A DNA stretch of 64,000 nucleotides from Clostridia bacterium (GCA_017399695.1 JAFQBK010000011.1:1-64000); one strand, 5' to 3'. Positions 1-9,614 are shown, counted from the first letter of the stretch. Numbers and translations: made by a program. Notes: generated by a model from the letters alone, not told the origin.

Positions 1-41
1 GCAGTTTTGGGTTAGAGATTTTTCGTTTTAAGACAAGACAT

Positions 42-79
42 AAAAAATCCCGTAATACTGTCGTATTTCGGGATTTTTT
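42..79. terminator. Bidirectional hairpin terminator
   Basis: A-run plus TCCCG pairs with CGGGA plus T-run, with an inner AATAC/GTATT stem and a TGTC loop. It can act on both strands and separates the SDR gene from whatever lies left of the window. Confidence 0.75.
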
Positions 80-154
80 TGCGCGGGATTAACGGAAAAT
101 AACAAGCCAAAACCGATTCATCCCTAAGCGAGGACGCCCTTGGGCGGCTATTTT

Positions 155-934
155 TTATTTCTTAATACACTTTTTGCTTTGAATCAGATAGACAACAGAC
201 GCGAGCATTTTATCGGGTACAATCCGTCTTAAAAATGCCGCAATTCTCATAATCACACCGGGAATAATGACCTCTTTCCCACGGAACATTTTTTTAATCG
301 CATATTCCGAAACCTTGCGGCTTGGAAGTATAATTTTTTTCACAAGCCTATTTTCCGTTCCTCTGCCAAAGCTGACATTTGCGACATCACCAAATTCGGT
401 ATGGACAGGACCGGGGCAAAGTACGCTGATTTTTACTTTACTCTTTTCTTTTTTCAGTTCCTGCGCCAAACCCTGCGAGAGGCGCAACACATAAGATTTC
501 GATGCATAATATGCACTAAACAGCGGACCGGGAAAAAAGGAAGCAAGAGATGCTACATTCAAAATATGCCCGCTATCCCGCTTCTTAAATTTTATCGCAA
601 ACTGCTTGGTTAAGGTGTGCAGCGCTTTAATATTGGTGTCAATCATCTGAAGTTCGCGTTCTAAATCTGTCGAGCACAAATCTCCAAACACGCCAAAACC
701 TGCACAGTTAATCAGGATATCAACCTCATCCGCTTTTTCTGCCAAAGCTTTGCATTGCTCCATATCCGTAATATCGGCGCAAATAACTTCAACCTCTGTT
801 TTCAGTTCGCTTTTAAGCGCTTCGAGTCTTTCTGCACGCCGAGCGACTGCGATAATATCATAGCCTTTTTCCGAAAGAATATGAGCCATGTCCCAGCCAA
901 GACCTGAGCTTGCACCCGTAATTAATGCTTTCAT
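155..934 (-). CDS. Short-chain dehydrogenase/reductase (SDR), 259 aa
   Basis: Classical SDR. The N-terminal TGASSGLG cofactor motif, the NCAGFG segment, a catalytic-type Ser in the LNVASLASF stretch and the YxxxK motif (YYASK) are all present, so a functional NAD(P)-dependent oxidoreductase is likely. The C-terminal ~45 residues are basic and hydrophobic, resembling the YqjQ/DltE-like subgroup with a possible membrane-associating tail. The gene lies 20 bp downstream of a lipoprotein gene on the same strand and probably ends the purine operon transcript. Substrate is unknown. A short GCCC/GGGC hairpin (about 133-150) lies just beyond the stop. Confidence 0.85.
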   Translation of the reverse strand: MKALITGASSGLGWDMAHILSEKGYDIIAVARRAERLEALKSELKTEVEVICADITDMEQCKALAEKADEVDILINCAGFGVFGDLCSTDLERELQMIDTNIKALHTLTKQFAIKFKKRDSGHILNVASLASFFPGPLFSAYYASKSYVLRLSQGLAQELKKEKSKVKISVLCPGPVHTEFGDVANVSFGRGTENRLVKKIILPSRKVSEYAIKKMFRGKEVIIPGVIMRIAAFLRRIVPDKMLASVVYLIQSKKCIKK

Positions 935-954
935 CCCATCGCCCCCATTAAAGC

Positions 955-1362
955 TTACTGCAAGGTAAATGCTTCGCTGTAATTTTCATATCTGAACTCA
1001 ATGACGTTCTGCTGATTTTCCAAGAGCAATACATCTTCAATCCCCTGACTTGCAAGGTCGCCATTAAAATAAAATAACCAACCATTTTCCGTGGTGGATT
1101 TGATTCCGCCAAAACCGTCATAAAGTCCATTCGAATTTGTATAGACCAACTTTTGATTCCGGCACGCCTCTTGCAATGCATCGCTCGCCTTTGGACTGTT
1201 TTTCACAAGCGTCCCCGCATCATAAAGTATTTCTGTCCCTTCGGCATCGACAATAGAAACGATGTAAGGAACTTCTAGCGCCTTATCATTAGTATCTGCA
1301 CAACCCGAAAAAACCGAAAGGATGACCACCAATAGCAAACACAAAGAAATCGTTTTTTTCAT
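955..1362 (-). CDS. Lipoprotein with DUF4430-like domain
   Basis: 135-residue secreted lipoprotein. It has a KK-hydrophobic signal and a lipobox ending in Cys about 20 residues in (VFSGC). The C-terminal part (GWLFYFNGDLA... VIEFRYENY) resembles DUF4430, the beta-rich fold found in transcobalamin-like and cell-surface proteins of Firmicutes. An ATG directly follows a possible GTG; the ATG at 1362 is preferred. Its start overlaps the amidohydrolase stop (TGATG), so the two are translationally coupled. A surface ligand-binding role is inference. Confidence 0.7.
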   Translation of the reverse strand: MKKTISLCLLLVVILSVFSGCADTNDKALEVPYIVSIVDAEGTEILYDAGTLVKNSPKASDALQEACRNQKLVYTNSNGLYDGFGGIKSTTENGWLFYFNGDLASQGIEDVLLLENQQNVIEFRYENYSEAFTLQ

Positions 1363-2165
1363 CACACATTCTTCTCCTCATCCGAAAGACCCAGCAGCTT
1401 ATATGCATTTTTCCAAAGAACCTGCTCGCTTTCTTCTTCGGTTAATCCAACGCGGTCTAGAACCTCAAGTTCGAACCGATGCATGGAAAGCGGATAATCT
1501 GTACCGAAGAGTACCTTATCTGCCCCGTGCGAACGAATCATTTGGGCAACTTTTTCAGGTTTCAGAAAACGAATGGAGCTGGAGGTGTCAAAATACACAT
1601 CCCGACCGTACAAATACTTCTCCGCTTCGTCCCACTCAGAATAACCACCCATGTGAGCAGCAATCACAGTCAGACGCGGAAAACGGTCCAAAAGATTCGC
1701 TAAACGTTTCGGGGTGGTTGCATCCGTATTCTTATCACCGACGTGCATCAGGATTGGGAAACGGCCCTCGATTTGCTCATAAATCGGGAACATTGACTCA
1801 TCATCCATTACAAACTTCTGAAAGACCGGATGAAGCTTGATTCCCTTTAAACCCAAACTCTCAATTCTGTCAAGTTCCTTTGTTACATCTTTATAATCTT
1901 CGTGCAGCGTACCAAATCCGATAATATCCTGATTGGTTAAGGACGCCACAAAATCATTGGTCATTTCCACCTGTTTCGGAGATGTCGCAGTAGCGTGAAT
2001 AACCATCTTTGTAATCTGGTTTTCCTGCATACTTTTTAAAATCCGCTCAAAACGACCATCGCCGGCTAAAGGGATTCCGTAATATTCGTTTAGGTTATTT
2101 GCTGCTTTCTCCGCAATTTTTTCGTGAAATGCGTGTGCGTGAAAGTCTACAATTTTGCGTGCCAA
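1362..2165 (-). CDS. Amidohydrolase family (Amidohydro_2) TIM-barrel hydrolase
   Basis: Metal-dependent hydrolase of the amidohydrolase-2/ACMSD-like group. Visible motifs in order: N-terminal HAHAF (metal ligands), HVGDK mid-protein, AHMGG and FGTDYP near the C-terminus (catalytic Asp). The start is taken as TTG at 2165, because AAAAGAGG sits 8 bases upstream and this start clears the purD stop at 2182; an upstream TTG at 2195 would overlap purD and lacks a good site. About 267 aa. It lies between purD and a lipoprotein gene, probably co-transcribed with the purine genes. Substrate unknown; a role in purine metabolism is not supported by any motif. Confidence 0.82.
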   Translation of the reverse strand: MARKIVDFHAHAFHEKIAEKAANNLNEYYGIPLAGDGRFERILKSMQENQITKMVIHATATSPKQVEMTNDFVASLTNQDIIGFGTLHEDYKDVTKELDRIESLGLKGIKLHPVFQKFVMDDESMFPIYEQIEGRFPILMHVGDKNTDATTPKRLANLLDRFPRLTVIAAHMGGYSEWDEAEKYLYGRDVYFDTSSSIRFLKPEKVAQMIRSHGADKVLFGTDYPLSMHRFELEVLDRVGLTEEESEQVLWKNAYKLLGLSDEEKNV

Positions 2166-2181
2166 ATGAAATGCCTCTTTT

Positions 2182-3441
2182 CTATTTAATTCCAATATCC
2201 TTACGGTAATGCATATCCTTAAAGGAAATTTTTTCTACGCCCTCGTATGCGTGGCGAATTGCCGCATCCAAATCGTTTCCGACTGCAGTTACGCCCAAAA
2301 CACGACCACCATTCGTCGTAAAGGCGTCTCCCTTGACAGCAGTTCCCGCGTGGAACACCGTAATGTCTCCCAGGCTTTCCGCGTCTTCAATACCACTGAT
2401 TTCGTATCCTTTTGCATAAGCTTTCGGATAGCCGCCGGATGCCAAAACCACACAAACAGCCGCATTATCAGCCCACTTAACTTCTACTTCAGAAAGTTTC
2501 TCATCGATGATCGCCTCAAAAATTGTAAGCAAATCAGTTTCCAAACGCGGCAATACAACCTGCGTTTCCGGGTCTCCGAAACGAGCATTATATTCGATGA
2601 CCTTTACACCATCTGCTGTCATAATTAAGCCGAAATAAAGGACTCCCTTAAAGGTTCTCTTTTCCTGATTCATAGCAGCCATCGTGGGCAGGAAAATATT
2701 CTTCATGCACTCTTCGTGAATTTCCTTGCTATACAGGCGGCTCGGAGAGAATGTGCCCATACCACCGGTGTTTAAGCCTTTGTCTCCATCGTACGCTCTT
2801 TTATGGTCCTGTGCAGAGACCATAGGAATCAGCGTTTTGCCGTCAGTAAACGCAAGAACAGAAACCTCTTGTCCTACTAAAAATTCCTCAACGACAACAC
2901 GATTTCCCGCATCGCCGAATGCTTTGTCGTGCATAATTTCAAGTACGGCATTTTCTGCTTCTTCACGATTGTTTGCAATAATAACGCCTTTACCGAGTGC
3001 TAAACCCTCTGCCTTTACAACCGTTGGATAGCTTGTTTGACGTACATATTCAAGTGCTTTATCGCAGTTGTCAAACACCTCATATTTTGCGGTCGGGATG
3101 CCGTATTTTTTCATCAATTCTTTCGAAAAAACCTTACTGCCTTCAATCACAGCGGCATTTGCTCGCGGACCGAACGCACGTAGTCCTTCTTCTTCAAAAC
3201 GGTCAACCATGCCCAAAACCAATGGGTCATCAGGCGCAACCACCGTTAAATCAATCTGATTTTCCTTAGCAAATGCAACCATTGCATCAATATCCGTTGC
3301 TTTAATATCGACACAGGTTGCAAGCTTACTGATACCGCCATTTCCCGGCGCACAATAAATTTCCGGTTTTAAAGGACTCTGTGCAAGTTTCCATATAATT
3401 GTGTGTTCACGACCACCGCCGCCAACGACAAGAATCTTCAT
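2182..3441 (-). CDS. purD: Phosphoribosylamine-glycine ligase (GAR synthetase)
   Basis: Second step of IMP synthesis: phosphoribosylamine + glycine + ATP to GAR. The 419-residue protein shows the N-terminal GGGGREH motif, the ATP-grasp region with VVKAEGLALGKGV, HDKAFGDAGNRVVVEEFL, and EYNARFGDPETQ. Start at ATG 3441 has AGAAAGGA upstream; an open frame continuing 60 codons upstream has no homology and is rejected. Last purine biosynthesis gene of the purF-M-N-O-H'-D run, 76 bp after the AICAR transformylase gene, with a hairpin in that gap. Confidence 0.97.
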   Translation of the reverse strand: MKILVVGGGGREHTIIWKLAQSPLKPEIYCAPGNGGISKLATCVDIKATDIDAMVAFAKENQIDLTVVAPDDPLVLGMVDRFEEEGLRAFGPRANAAVIEGSKVFSKELMKKYGIPTAKYEVFDNCDKALEYVRQTSYPTVVKAEGLALGKGVIIANNREEAENAVLEIMHDKAFGDAGNRVVVEEFLVGQEVSVLAFTDGKTLIPMVSAQDHKRAYDGDKGLNTGGMGTFSPSRLYSKEIHEECMKNIFLPTMAAMNQEKRTFKGVLYFGLIMTADGVKVIEYNARFGDPETQVVLPRLETDLLTIFEAIIDEKLSEVEVKWADNAAVCVVLASGGYPKAYAKGYEISGIEDAESLGDITVFHAGTAVKGDAFTTNGGRVLGVTAVGNDLDAAIRHAYEGVEKISFKDMHYRKDIGIK

Positions 3442-3483
3442 ATCTATTCGTTCCTTTCTGCTCTTCAAATAATGAATGGAAAA

Positions 3484-3511
3484 CCTGCCGTCAGCATATG
3501 CCGGCGGCAGG
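3484..3511 (-). other. Intra-operon hairpin before purD
   Basis: CCTGCCG and CGGCAGG pair around an inner GCATATGC palindrome, followed on the minus strand by TTTTCC. It lies between the AICAR transformylase stop and the purD ribosome binding site. It could be a weak terminator or a processing site; the short T-run argues against strong termination. Confidence 0.5.
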
Positions 3512-3517
3512 AAAAAA

Positions 3518-4690
3518 TCAATGATGGAACAAGCGAATACCCGTAAATGCCATTGCCATATTGTATTTGTTACAGGTCTGGATAACATGGTCGTCACGGA
3601 TGGAACCGCCCGGCTCTGCAATCACGGTTACGCCGCTTTTATAGGCTCTTTCGATATTGTCGCCAAACGGGAAGAACGCATCAGAGCCAAGTGCAACATC
3701 AGTATTCTTTGCGAGCCACTCTTTCTGTTCTTCGCGGGTGAACACTTCCGGCTTAACCTTGAAAGTATTTTCCCATACGCCGTCTGCCAGAACATCCATA
3801 TATTCATCCGAGATATAAACATCAATCGCATTGTCTCTGTCTGCTCTTTTGATGCCGTCAATAAATTCAAGACCCAATACCTTCGGATGCTGTCTGAGCC
3901 ACCAGATATCTGCTTTATTGCCCGCAAGTCTGGTGCAATGAATTCTTGACTGCTGACCTGCACCGATACCGATTGCCTGACCGTCTTTGACATAGCAAAC
4001 ACTGTTAGACTGCGTATATTTTAAGGTGATAAGAGCAATCATTAAGTCTCTTTTTGCTTCTTTCGAAAGCACTTTATTTTCAGTCACAACATTGGACAAA
4101 AGTTCTTCATCAATTTTAAGCTCATTTCTGCCCTGCTCAAACGTAATACCGAAAACCTGCTTGGTTTCAATCGGTGCAGGAACATACGATGCATCAATTT
4201 TGATGACATTATATTTTCCGCCTTTTTTTGCCTTTAAGATTTCCAGCGCCTTTTCAGAATATCCCGGTGCGATAACGCCATCGGAAACCTCTTTTTTAAT
4301 GAGGAGTGCCGTTGCTTCATCACACTCATCAGAAAGCGCGATAAAGTCTCCAAACGAGCTCATGCGGTCTGCACCTCTGGCTCTTGCATATGCGCAGGCA
4401 AGCGGAGAAAGCTCTACATCATCCACAAAATAAATCTTTTTTAAGACATCCGAAAGCGGAAGACCTACCGCTGCACCGGCAGGAGATACGTGCTTAAAGC
4501 TGGTTGCTGCCGGAAGTCCGGTTGCGATTTTCAGTTCACGAACCAACTGCCAGCCGTTAAATGCATCCAAAAGGTTAATGTATCCGGGGTTGCCGCAGAT
4601 TACCTCAAACGGAAGATTGCCCTCCTCCATATAAACACGCGAGGGCTTCTGATTTGGATTACATCCGTATTTTAACTGCATTTCATTCAT
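3518..4690 (-). CDS. purH: Stand-alone AICAR formyltransferase (PurH C-terminal domain only)
   Basis: Transfers the formyl group of 10-formyl-THF to AICAR, giving FAICAR. The 390 residues correspond only to the transformylase half of PurH: the SFKHVSPAGAAVG motif carries the catalytic Lys-His pair, followed by DVELSPLACAYARARGADRMSS-type sequence (quoted only in part here) and the C-terminal SDAFFPFGDN segment. The ~200-residue MGS-like IMP cyclohydrolase domain of ordinary PurH is missing. The next upstream gene encodes a PurO-type cyclohydrolase that supplies the activity. Start chosen at ATG 4690, 9 bases after GGAGG and 16 bases after the cyclohydrolase stop. Confidence 0.93.
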   Translation of the reverse strand: MNEMQLKYGCNPNQKPSRVYMEEGNLPFEVICGNPGYINLLDAFNGWQLVRELKIATGLPAATSFKHVSPAGAAVGLPLSDVLKKIYFVDDVELSPLACAYARARGADRMSSFGDFIALSDECDEATALLIKKEVSDGVIAPGYSEKALEILKAKKGGKYNVIKIDASYVPAPIETKQVFGITFEQGRNELKIDEELLSNVVTENKVLSKEAKRDLMIALITLKYTQSNSVCYVKDGQAIGIGAGQQSRIHCTRLAGNKADIWWLRQHPKVLGLEFIDGIKRADRDNAIDVYISDEYMDVLADGVWENTFKVKPEVFTREEQKEWLAKNTDVALGSDAFFPFGDNIERAYKSGVTVIAEPGGSIRDDHVIQTCNKYNMAMAFTGIRLFHH

Positions 4691-4706
4691 CTTTTGCATC
4701 CTCCCA

Positions 4707-5420
4707 TCAAACATTCTTATTGATGATTTTCGTTTCGTATGTACCGTTTTCGATATCAATATATCGAACAAACAGTGATACTTTATTGTCTTCGTTCAAT
4801 GATTCCCACAAAATATTGGTAAATTCATCGATATCATCATAGGTTGCAATTTTTTTCGGTTCTCCCTCAAAGCTCGGAAGCGGAGAGCCATCACCCATAT
4901 AAGTGTGGATAAAATGACCAACGCCGCAAAGCGGGTCGGTATAAGAGAATGTAAATCTCTGGCAGGAAGACGGGTCGCCGTCTGCACTCTTTAAGATAGA
5001 CAATGCATAATTATATGCACCGTCACCCGTTTTCATAATACCGGAGATTCTCGGCGTATAGTTTGGAGCATCGTCTTCAAACTCACGGGTACGAAGGCTC
5101 TGCTCGAAGGTCTGCTGCTGATTCATCAGTTCATAAATCGTATCCGTCTGGTCGCCATTCGTTACGATTGTTTTGTTGCCTAAAACGCGCACCGGCGCAT
5201 AAATAATCAGATGCGGATCAGAAAGCTTAGAAGGATCAAATGCCTCTGTACGAATACCCTCACCCTCTGTTACAAACACACGGTTACGGCTGTTTACGCT
5301 TCGTCCCATGATAAAATATGCACTCACTGCGTATTTTCCATTTGGGCTTTTTCCGAGGATGATACCTCTGCCCGGATAGGAATTAGATTTTAATTCTTCT
5401 GCAATCGAAAGTAATTTCAT
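4707..5420 (-). CDS. purO: IMP cyclohydrolase, PurO-type
   Basis: Closes the ring of FAICAR to IMP, the last step of the pathway. The 237 residues resemble the archaeal PurO/IMP_cyclohyd family, not PurH: the N-terminal YPGRGIILGKSPNGKYA segment followed by SVNSRNRVF matches the family's conserved GR...G and SR-NR positions. It sits directly before the stand-alone AICAR transformylase, so the pair replaces bifunctional PurH. ATG at 5420 has GGGG 7 bases upstream; the ATG two codons earlier touches the Shine-Dalgarno site. Family assignment is from remembered motifs, and the position between purN and purH' strongly supports it. Confidence 0.85.
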   Translation of the reverse strand: MKLLSIAEELKSNSYPGRGIILGKSPNGKYAVSAYFIMGRSVNSRNRVFVTEGEGIRTEAFDPSKLSDPHLIIYAPVRVLGNKTIVTNGDQTDTIYELMNQQQTFEQSLRTREFEDDAPNYTPRISGIMKTGDGAYNYALSILKSADGDPSSCQRFTFSYTDPLCGVGHFIHTYMGDGSPLPSFEGEPKKIATYDDIDEFTNILWESLNEDNKVSLFVRYIDIENGTYETKIINKNV

Positions 5421-5434
5421 ATTCATTCCCCTTT

Positions 5435-6016
5435 TTATTTACTACAAACTTTTTCAATCGCAAGAGGCAATATCTTCCACTCCGCCTCTTCCATCACACG
5501 TTTCTGCAGAACCTCAGGCGTGTCGCCGTCTCTCACTTCGACCGCTTGCTGCATAATGATTTTTCCGCCGTCGGTAATTTCGTTTACAAAATGCACTGTT
5601 GCGCCCGTCACTTTAACTCCATAAGAAAGCGCTGCTTCGTGCACTTTAAGGCCGTAAAAGCCATCACCACAAAACGACGGAATGAGCGACGGATGGATAT
5701 TGATGATGCGGTTTTCAAATTCTTTCAGAATTTTTCCCTTTAAGATAACTAAGAATCCGGCTAAAACGATATAATCGATTTTTTGCTCTATTAAATAATC
5801 GCAGATGGCATCGCAAAGCCCGTCTCCATAATCTGCACGGGTCATTGCAACTGCAGGAACGTCGGCATTTTTTGCACGCTCTAGCGCATACGCATTCTTT
5901 GAAGATGAAATAACGCACGTGACCTTACCGCTTTTGATAACGCCTGCCTTTTGTGCATCCAAAATAGCCTGCAGATTCGTTCCGCCGCCGGAAACCAAAA
6001 CCGCTATTTTTTTCAT
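5435..6016 (-). CDS. purN: Phosphoribosylglycinamide formyltransferase
   Basis: Formylates GAR with 10-formyl-THF. 193 aa, the normal PurN length. [13 protein letters not shown] at the N-terminus, LAGFLVIL, and the catalytic [11 protein letters not shown] stretch (Asn and His of the N-x-H motif) followed by [11 protein letters not shown] with the catalytic Asp are all intact. Start ATG overlaps the purM stop (ATGA), giving tight coupling. Confidence 0.96.
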   Translation of the reverse strand: MKKIAVLVSGGGTNLQAILDAQKAGVIKSGKVTCVISSSKNAYALERAKNADVPAVAMTRADYGDGLCDAICDYLIEQKIDYIVLAGFLVILKGKILKEFENRIINIHPSLIPSFCGDGFYGLKVHEAALSYGVKVTGATVHFVNEITDGGKIIMQQAVEVRDGDTPEVLQKRVMEEAEWKILPLAIEKVCSK

Positions 6017-7044
6017 AAAATCACCCCGTCATCGCCGCTGACTACTTCGCCGATGATATATGCCTGCTCGCCTACGGAGTTAAAATAGCTTACGATATCT
6101 TTTGCTTCCTCAGCAGAAACAGCAAGCACGAGACCGATACCCATATTAAAGGTGTTATACATATCACGTTCTGACAAATCTGCCTTTTCCTGCATCAATG
6201 CAAAAATCGGAGGAATATTCCAAGTGCCCATATGGATTTTCGCTGACATTCCTTCCGGCAGCATTCTCGGAATATTTTCGATAAATCCACCACCGGTAAT
6301 ATGGGATACCGCATGGATATCAAACTTCTCAATCGCACCTAACAGTGGACGGACATAAATTTTGGTTGGCTTGAGCAGTTCTTCGCCGAGTGGCAAACCC
6401 AATTCAGGAATAACCTGTGCTAAGGTCTCTTTTGCATTTTCTGCGTCAAGGTTAAACACTTTACGAACCAAAGAATATCCGTTGGAGTGGATACCCGAAG
6501 ATGCAATACCGACAAGAACATCGCCCACCTTGGTTTTCGCACCGTCAATAATTTTATCTTTGTCCACGATACCAACCGCAAATCCTGCCATATCGTATTC
6601 GTCAATTTCATAAAAACCGGGCATTTCTGCGGTTTCTCCGCCAATCAGTGCCGCACCTGCTTTGACGCAGCCGTTGGCTACGCCGGAAACAATATCAGCA
6701 ATCTTTTCCGGAACATTTTTTCCAACGGCAAGATAATCCAAAAAGAACAATGGCTTTGCACCGGAGCAGGCAATGTCATTGACGCACATAGCAACGCAAT
6801 CCTGACCAACGGTATCGTGTTTGTCCATCAAAAATGCGACACGCAATTTTGTTCCTACGCCATCGGTACCGGAAACTAAAACCGGCTCTTTCATATCCGT
6901 CCCAATCTGGAACAGTCCACCGAAACCACCGATATTGGACAGTACGCCATCGGTAAAGGTTTTCTTTACATGCTCCTTCATTAAACTAACTGATTTATAC
7001 CCTGCCTCAACATCTACGCCGGCAGCTTTATATGCTTCACTCAT
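6013..7044 (-). CDS. purM: Phosphoribosylformylglycinamidine cyclo-ligase (AIR synthetase)
   Basis: Converts FGAM to AIR. 343 aa with GYKSVSLMK, the [10 protein letters not shown] motif, [28 protein letters not shown] and [14 protein letters not shown] typical of PurM. ATG 7044 is preferred over GTG 7050 because GGAG lies 9 bases upstream of the ATG. It is 27 bp after purF and overlaps purN by 4 bases. Confidence 0.97.
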   Translation of the reverse strand: MSEAYKAAGVDVEAGYKSVSLMKEHVKKTFTDGVLSNIGGFGGLFQIGTDMKEPVLVSGTDGVGTKLRVAFLMDKHDTVGQDCVAMCVNDIACSGAKPLFFLDYLAVGKNVPEKIADIVSGVANGCVKAGAALIGGETAEMPGFYEIDEYDMAGFAVGIVDKDKIIDGAKTKVGDVLVGIASSGIHSNGYSLVRKVFNLDAENAKETLAQVIPELGLPLGEELLKPTKIYVRPLLGAIEKFDIHAVSHITGGGFIENIPRMLPEGMSAKIHMGTWNIPPIFALMQEKADLSERDMYNTFNMGIGLVLAVSAEEAKDIVSYFNSVGEQAYIIGEVVSGDDGVIL

Positions 7045-7071
7045 TGTCACATTCTCCTTTGCTTGTATTCA

Positions 7072-8490
7072 TCACTCAGAAATTTTCGGCACATCCATCG
7101 GATATTTTCCGGTAAAGCAACCGTCACAGTAATCACAATCCATATTCTTTGCGATATCCTCAATCGCTTCCACACTTAAAAATCCAAGGGAGTCTGCTCC
7201 AACCTTCTCGCGCATTTCTTCTATGCTATATTTGACTGCCATCAAAACGTCTCTGGATGGCACATCCGTTCCAAAGAAGCAGGGCCATAAAAACGGCGGG
7301 GAACTGATTCTTAAATGAACCTCTAAAGCTCCGGCAGCTTTTAATGCCTTAATAATGTTTGCACAAGTGGTTCCGCGAACGATGGAATCGTCAACCATCA
7401 CCACGCGCTTTCCTCTGACTGCTTTTTTCACAACATTAAGTTTAATATTAACCGCCTGCTCACGCTGCTCCTGCGTCGGCTGAATAAAGGTTCTGCCGAT
7501 ATAACGATTTTTAATAAAGCCGTCGCCATACGCGATTCCCGATTCTTCTGCATAGCCAAGCGCTGCACACAAGCCGGAATCCGGAACACCAAACACGAGG
7601 TCTGCTTCCACAGGGAAGTCTTTCGCCAGGCGTCTTCCCATCAGTTTTCTCATTTCATAAACGCTCGCCCCTTGAATTTCACTGTCAGGACGTGCAAAAT
7701 AGACATGTTCAAAAATACAGATGCTTGCCCTTTTCTGTGCTCTCGGACTTTTTAAGGAACGCAAACCATCTTTGTCGATAACCACAACCTCACCCGGCTC
7801 TACGTCTCGGACAAATTCCGCACCAAGGTTCTCTAATGCACAGGTTTCGGAAGAAAGAATATATGAATTCTTCATTTTTCCAATGCACAGCGGACGGAAT
7901 CCATGCGGGTCACGCGCGCCAATCAATTTTCTCGGGCTCATCAAAACGACCGAATATGCACCCTCTAAATCATTCATTGCCGCAAGCATGGCATTTTCAA
8001 TCGAGTGTGTTTTGATTCTCTCCTGCGCCAGTTCATACATAATAACTTCGCTGTCGACTGTTGTATGGAAAATCGCGCCATTTTTCTCGAACTTTTCGCG
8101 AAGCTTTGCACTGTTAATCAGATTGCCGTTGTATGCTAAAGCTAGCGTTCCTTTCACATAACGAGTCGCAAGTGGTTGGGAATTTTCCCTGTTGCTTCCG
8201 CCCTTGGTCGAATCTCTGACATGACCGATGGCGATATTGCCCTTGAGTTCTTTTAAAATGCTCTCTGTAAAAACATCGGAAACGAGTCCCATATTTTTAT
8301 AGCAATTAAACTCACCATTCTCACCCACAACCGCAATTCCGGCACTTTCCTGTCCTCTATGCTGCAGGGCATATAGGCCAAAATAGGTCATATGTGCAAC
8401 ATCAAAACCATCATTATCATAAAAACCAAACACACCACATTCTTCATGCAGTTTATCGTTTTGAATCAGCATTGTTTCTTCTGTATTCAC
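7072..8490 (-). CDS. purF: Amidophosphoribosyltransferase
   Basis: Commits PRPP and glutamine to purine synthesis. A short propeptide precedes the catalytic Cys in EECGVFGFYD, which becomes the N-terminus after self-cleavage. The PRPP-binding loop VVMVDDSIVRGTT is intact. Cys residues in the ICIFEH segment and in the C-terminal CDYCDGCFTGKYP cluster match the Bacillus-type 4Fe-4S PurF, so an oxygen-sensitive Fe-S enzyme is expected. Start is GTG at 8490 with GGGAG 7 bases upstream. First gene of the run. I see no convincing promoter, PurR box or guanine riboswitch in the 100 bp upstream, so read-through from kdgK is possible. Confidence 0.96.
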   Translation of the reverse strand: MNTEETMLIQNDKLHEECGVFGFYDNDGFDVAHMTYFGLYALQHRGQESAGIAVVGENGEFNCYKNMGLVSDVFTESILKELKGNIAIGHVRDSTKGGSNRENSQPLATRYVKGTLALAYNGNLINSAKLREKFEKNGAIFHTTVDSEVIMYELAQERIKTHSIENAMLAAMNDLEGAYSVVLMSPRKLIGARDPHGFRPLCIGKMKNSYILSSETCALENLGAEFVRDVEPGEVVVIDKDGLRSLKSPRAQKRASICIFEHVYFARPDSEIQGASVYEMRKLMGRRLAKDFPVEADLVFGVPDSGLCAALGYAEESGIAYGDGFIKNRYIGRTFIQPTQEQREQAVNIKLNVVKKAVRGKRVVMVDDSIVRGTTCANIIKALKAAGALEVHLRISSPPFLWPCFFGTDVPSRDVLMAVKYSIEEMREKVGADSLGFLSVEAIEDIAKNMDCDYCDGCFTGKYPMDVPKISE

Positions 8491-8513
8491 TGTATCACTC
8501 CCAACGAAAATGT

Positions 8514-8580
8514 AAAAACCGCAATCGCATCACTGCGATATGAAAGACGATTAAGCGGCTGACACCGTCAACCGCTTAAT
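8514..8580 (-). terminator. Double hairpin between kdgK and purF
   Basis: On the minus strand a strong hairpin comes first: ATTAAGCGG/CCGCTTAAT at 8550-8580, with an inner TGAC/GTCA. A second hairpin, ATCGCA/TGCGAT at 8524-8539, follows, then TTTTT at 8514-8518. It probably terminates kdgK-eda transcripts, perhaps incompletely, because no clear purF promoter is visible. Confidence 0.65.
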
Positions 8581-8591
8581 ATCATCACAAA

Positions 8592-9614
8592 CTATCTCTG
8601 AACACGACCGGAACCGTCTCCGCCCATCAAATTTTTCACTTCATCCACACTGACAAGGTTAAAGTCGCCCTCAATCGTGTGTTTTAAGCAGGAAGCTGCC
8701 ACTGCATACTCAATGGTATCCTGCATGCTGTATTTTTCAAGCATAGCGTAAATCAGGCCGCCACCAAAAGAATCTCCGCCGCCTACACGGTCAACAATAT
8801 TAATGGTATATTTCTTCGATTTATAGAACTCCTTGCCATCATACAAAAGCGCAGACCAGTTGTTAACAGAAGCCGAGATGCTCTCGCGCAAAGTGATAGC
8901 TACTTTAGAGAAGCCAAACTTGTCTACCAGTTTCTGACATACTTCGTGGTAACCTTCATCACTTAATTTACCGGTCGTAATATCCGTTGCAGAAGCTTTG
9001 ATGCCGAATACTTTTTCTGCATCTTCCTCATTTGCAATCGCAACATCGACATACTGCATCAGTTCAGACATTACTTTATTTGCCTTTTCGCTTGTCCACA
9101 GCTTTTTGCGGAAGTTTAAGTCGCAGCTGACCGAAACATTATGTTTTTTCGCTGCCTTACATGCTTCTAAGCACAACTTTGCTGCATCATCGGAAACAGC
9201 CGGAGTAATACCAGTAAAGTGGAACCACTCAGCTCCTGCAAAAATAGCATCCCAGTCAAAGTCCTCGGAAACTGCGGTAGAAATTGAGGAATGTGCGCGG
9301 TCGTAAACAACGTTTGATGCTCTTTGAGACGCGCCTTTTTCTACGAAATAAATACCAAGTCTTTCGCCACCGCGAGCGATATAATCTGTATGTACACCGT
9401 ATTTACGAAGATCAGAAGCACATGCATCACCAATCGGGTTCTTGGGCAGTTTGGTTACAAAGTATGCCTCGTGACCGTAATTTGCCAAAGATACAGCTAC
9501 ATTTGCTTCACCGCCGCCATATACGGCATCAAAGCTTTTCGCCTGAATAAATCTCTGGTAATCCGGAGTCTGCAATCTGAGCATGATTTCACCAAAAGTA
9601 ACAACCTTAGCCAT
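8592..9614 (-). CDS. kdgK: 2-keto-3-deoxygluconate kinase, PfkB family
   Basis: Phosphorylates KDG to KDPG, the substrate of the aldolase encoded directly upstream. 340 aa ribokinase-fold protein with N-terminal VTFGEIMLRL, the GGGEANVAVSLANYG substrate-binding region, CDLNFRKKLW, and the anion-hole/catalytic VGGGDSFGGGL motif (catalytic Asp). Ribosome site AGGAGG before ATG 9614. KDG kinase is chosen over other PfkB kinases because of the GEIMLRL start and the eda neighbour. Confidence 0.9.
   Translation of the reverse strand: MAKVVTFGEIMLRLQTPDYQRFIQAKSFDAVYGGGEANVAVSLANYGHEAYFVTKLPKNPIGDACASDLRKYGVHTDYIARGGERLGIYFVEKGASQRASNVVYDRAHSSISTAVSEDFDWDAIFAGAEWFHFTGITPAVSDDAAKLCLEACKAAKKHNVSVSCDLNFRKKLWTSEKANKVMSELMQYVDVAIANEEDAEKVFGIKASATDITTGKLSDEGYHEVCQKLVDKFGFSKVAITLRESISASVNNWSALLYDGKEFYKSKKYTINIVDRVGGGDSFGGGLIYAMLEKYSMQDTIEYAVAASCLKHTIEGDFNLVSVDEVKNLMGGDGSGRVQR

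Noticed and set aside
3442-3621. 60-codon N-terminal extension of PurD
   Set aside because: It overlaps the AICAR transformylase gene end and lacks homology, and the internal ATG has a proper ribosome site.
8491-8591. Guanine riboswitch or PurR box before purF
   Set aside because: No purine-aptamer core and no paired PurBox motif; only the kdgK terminator hairpins are visible.
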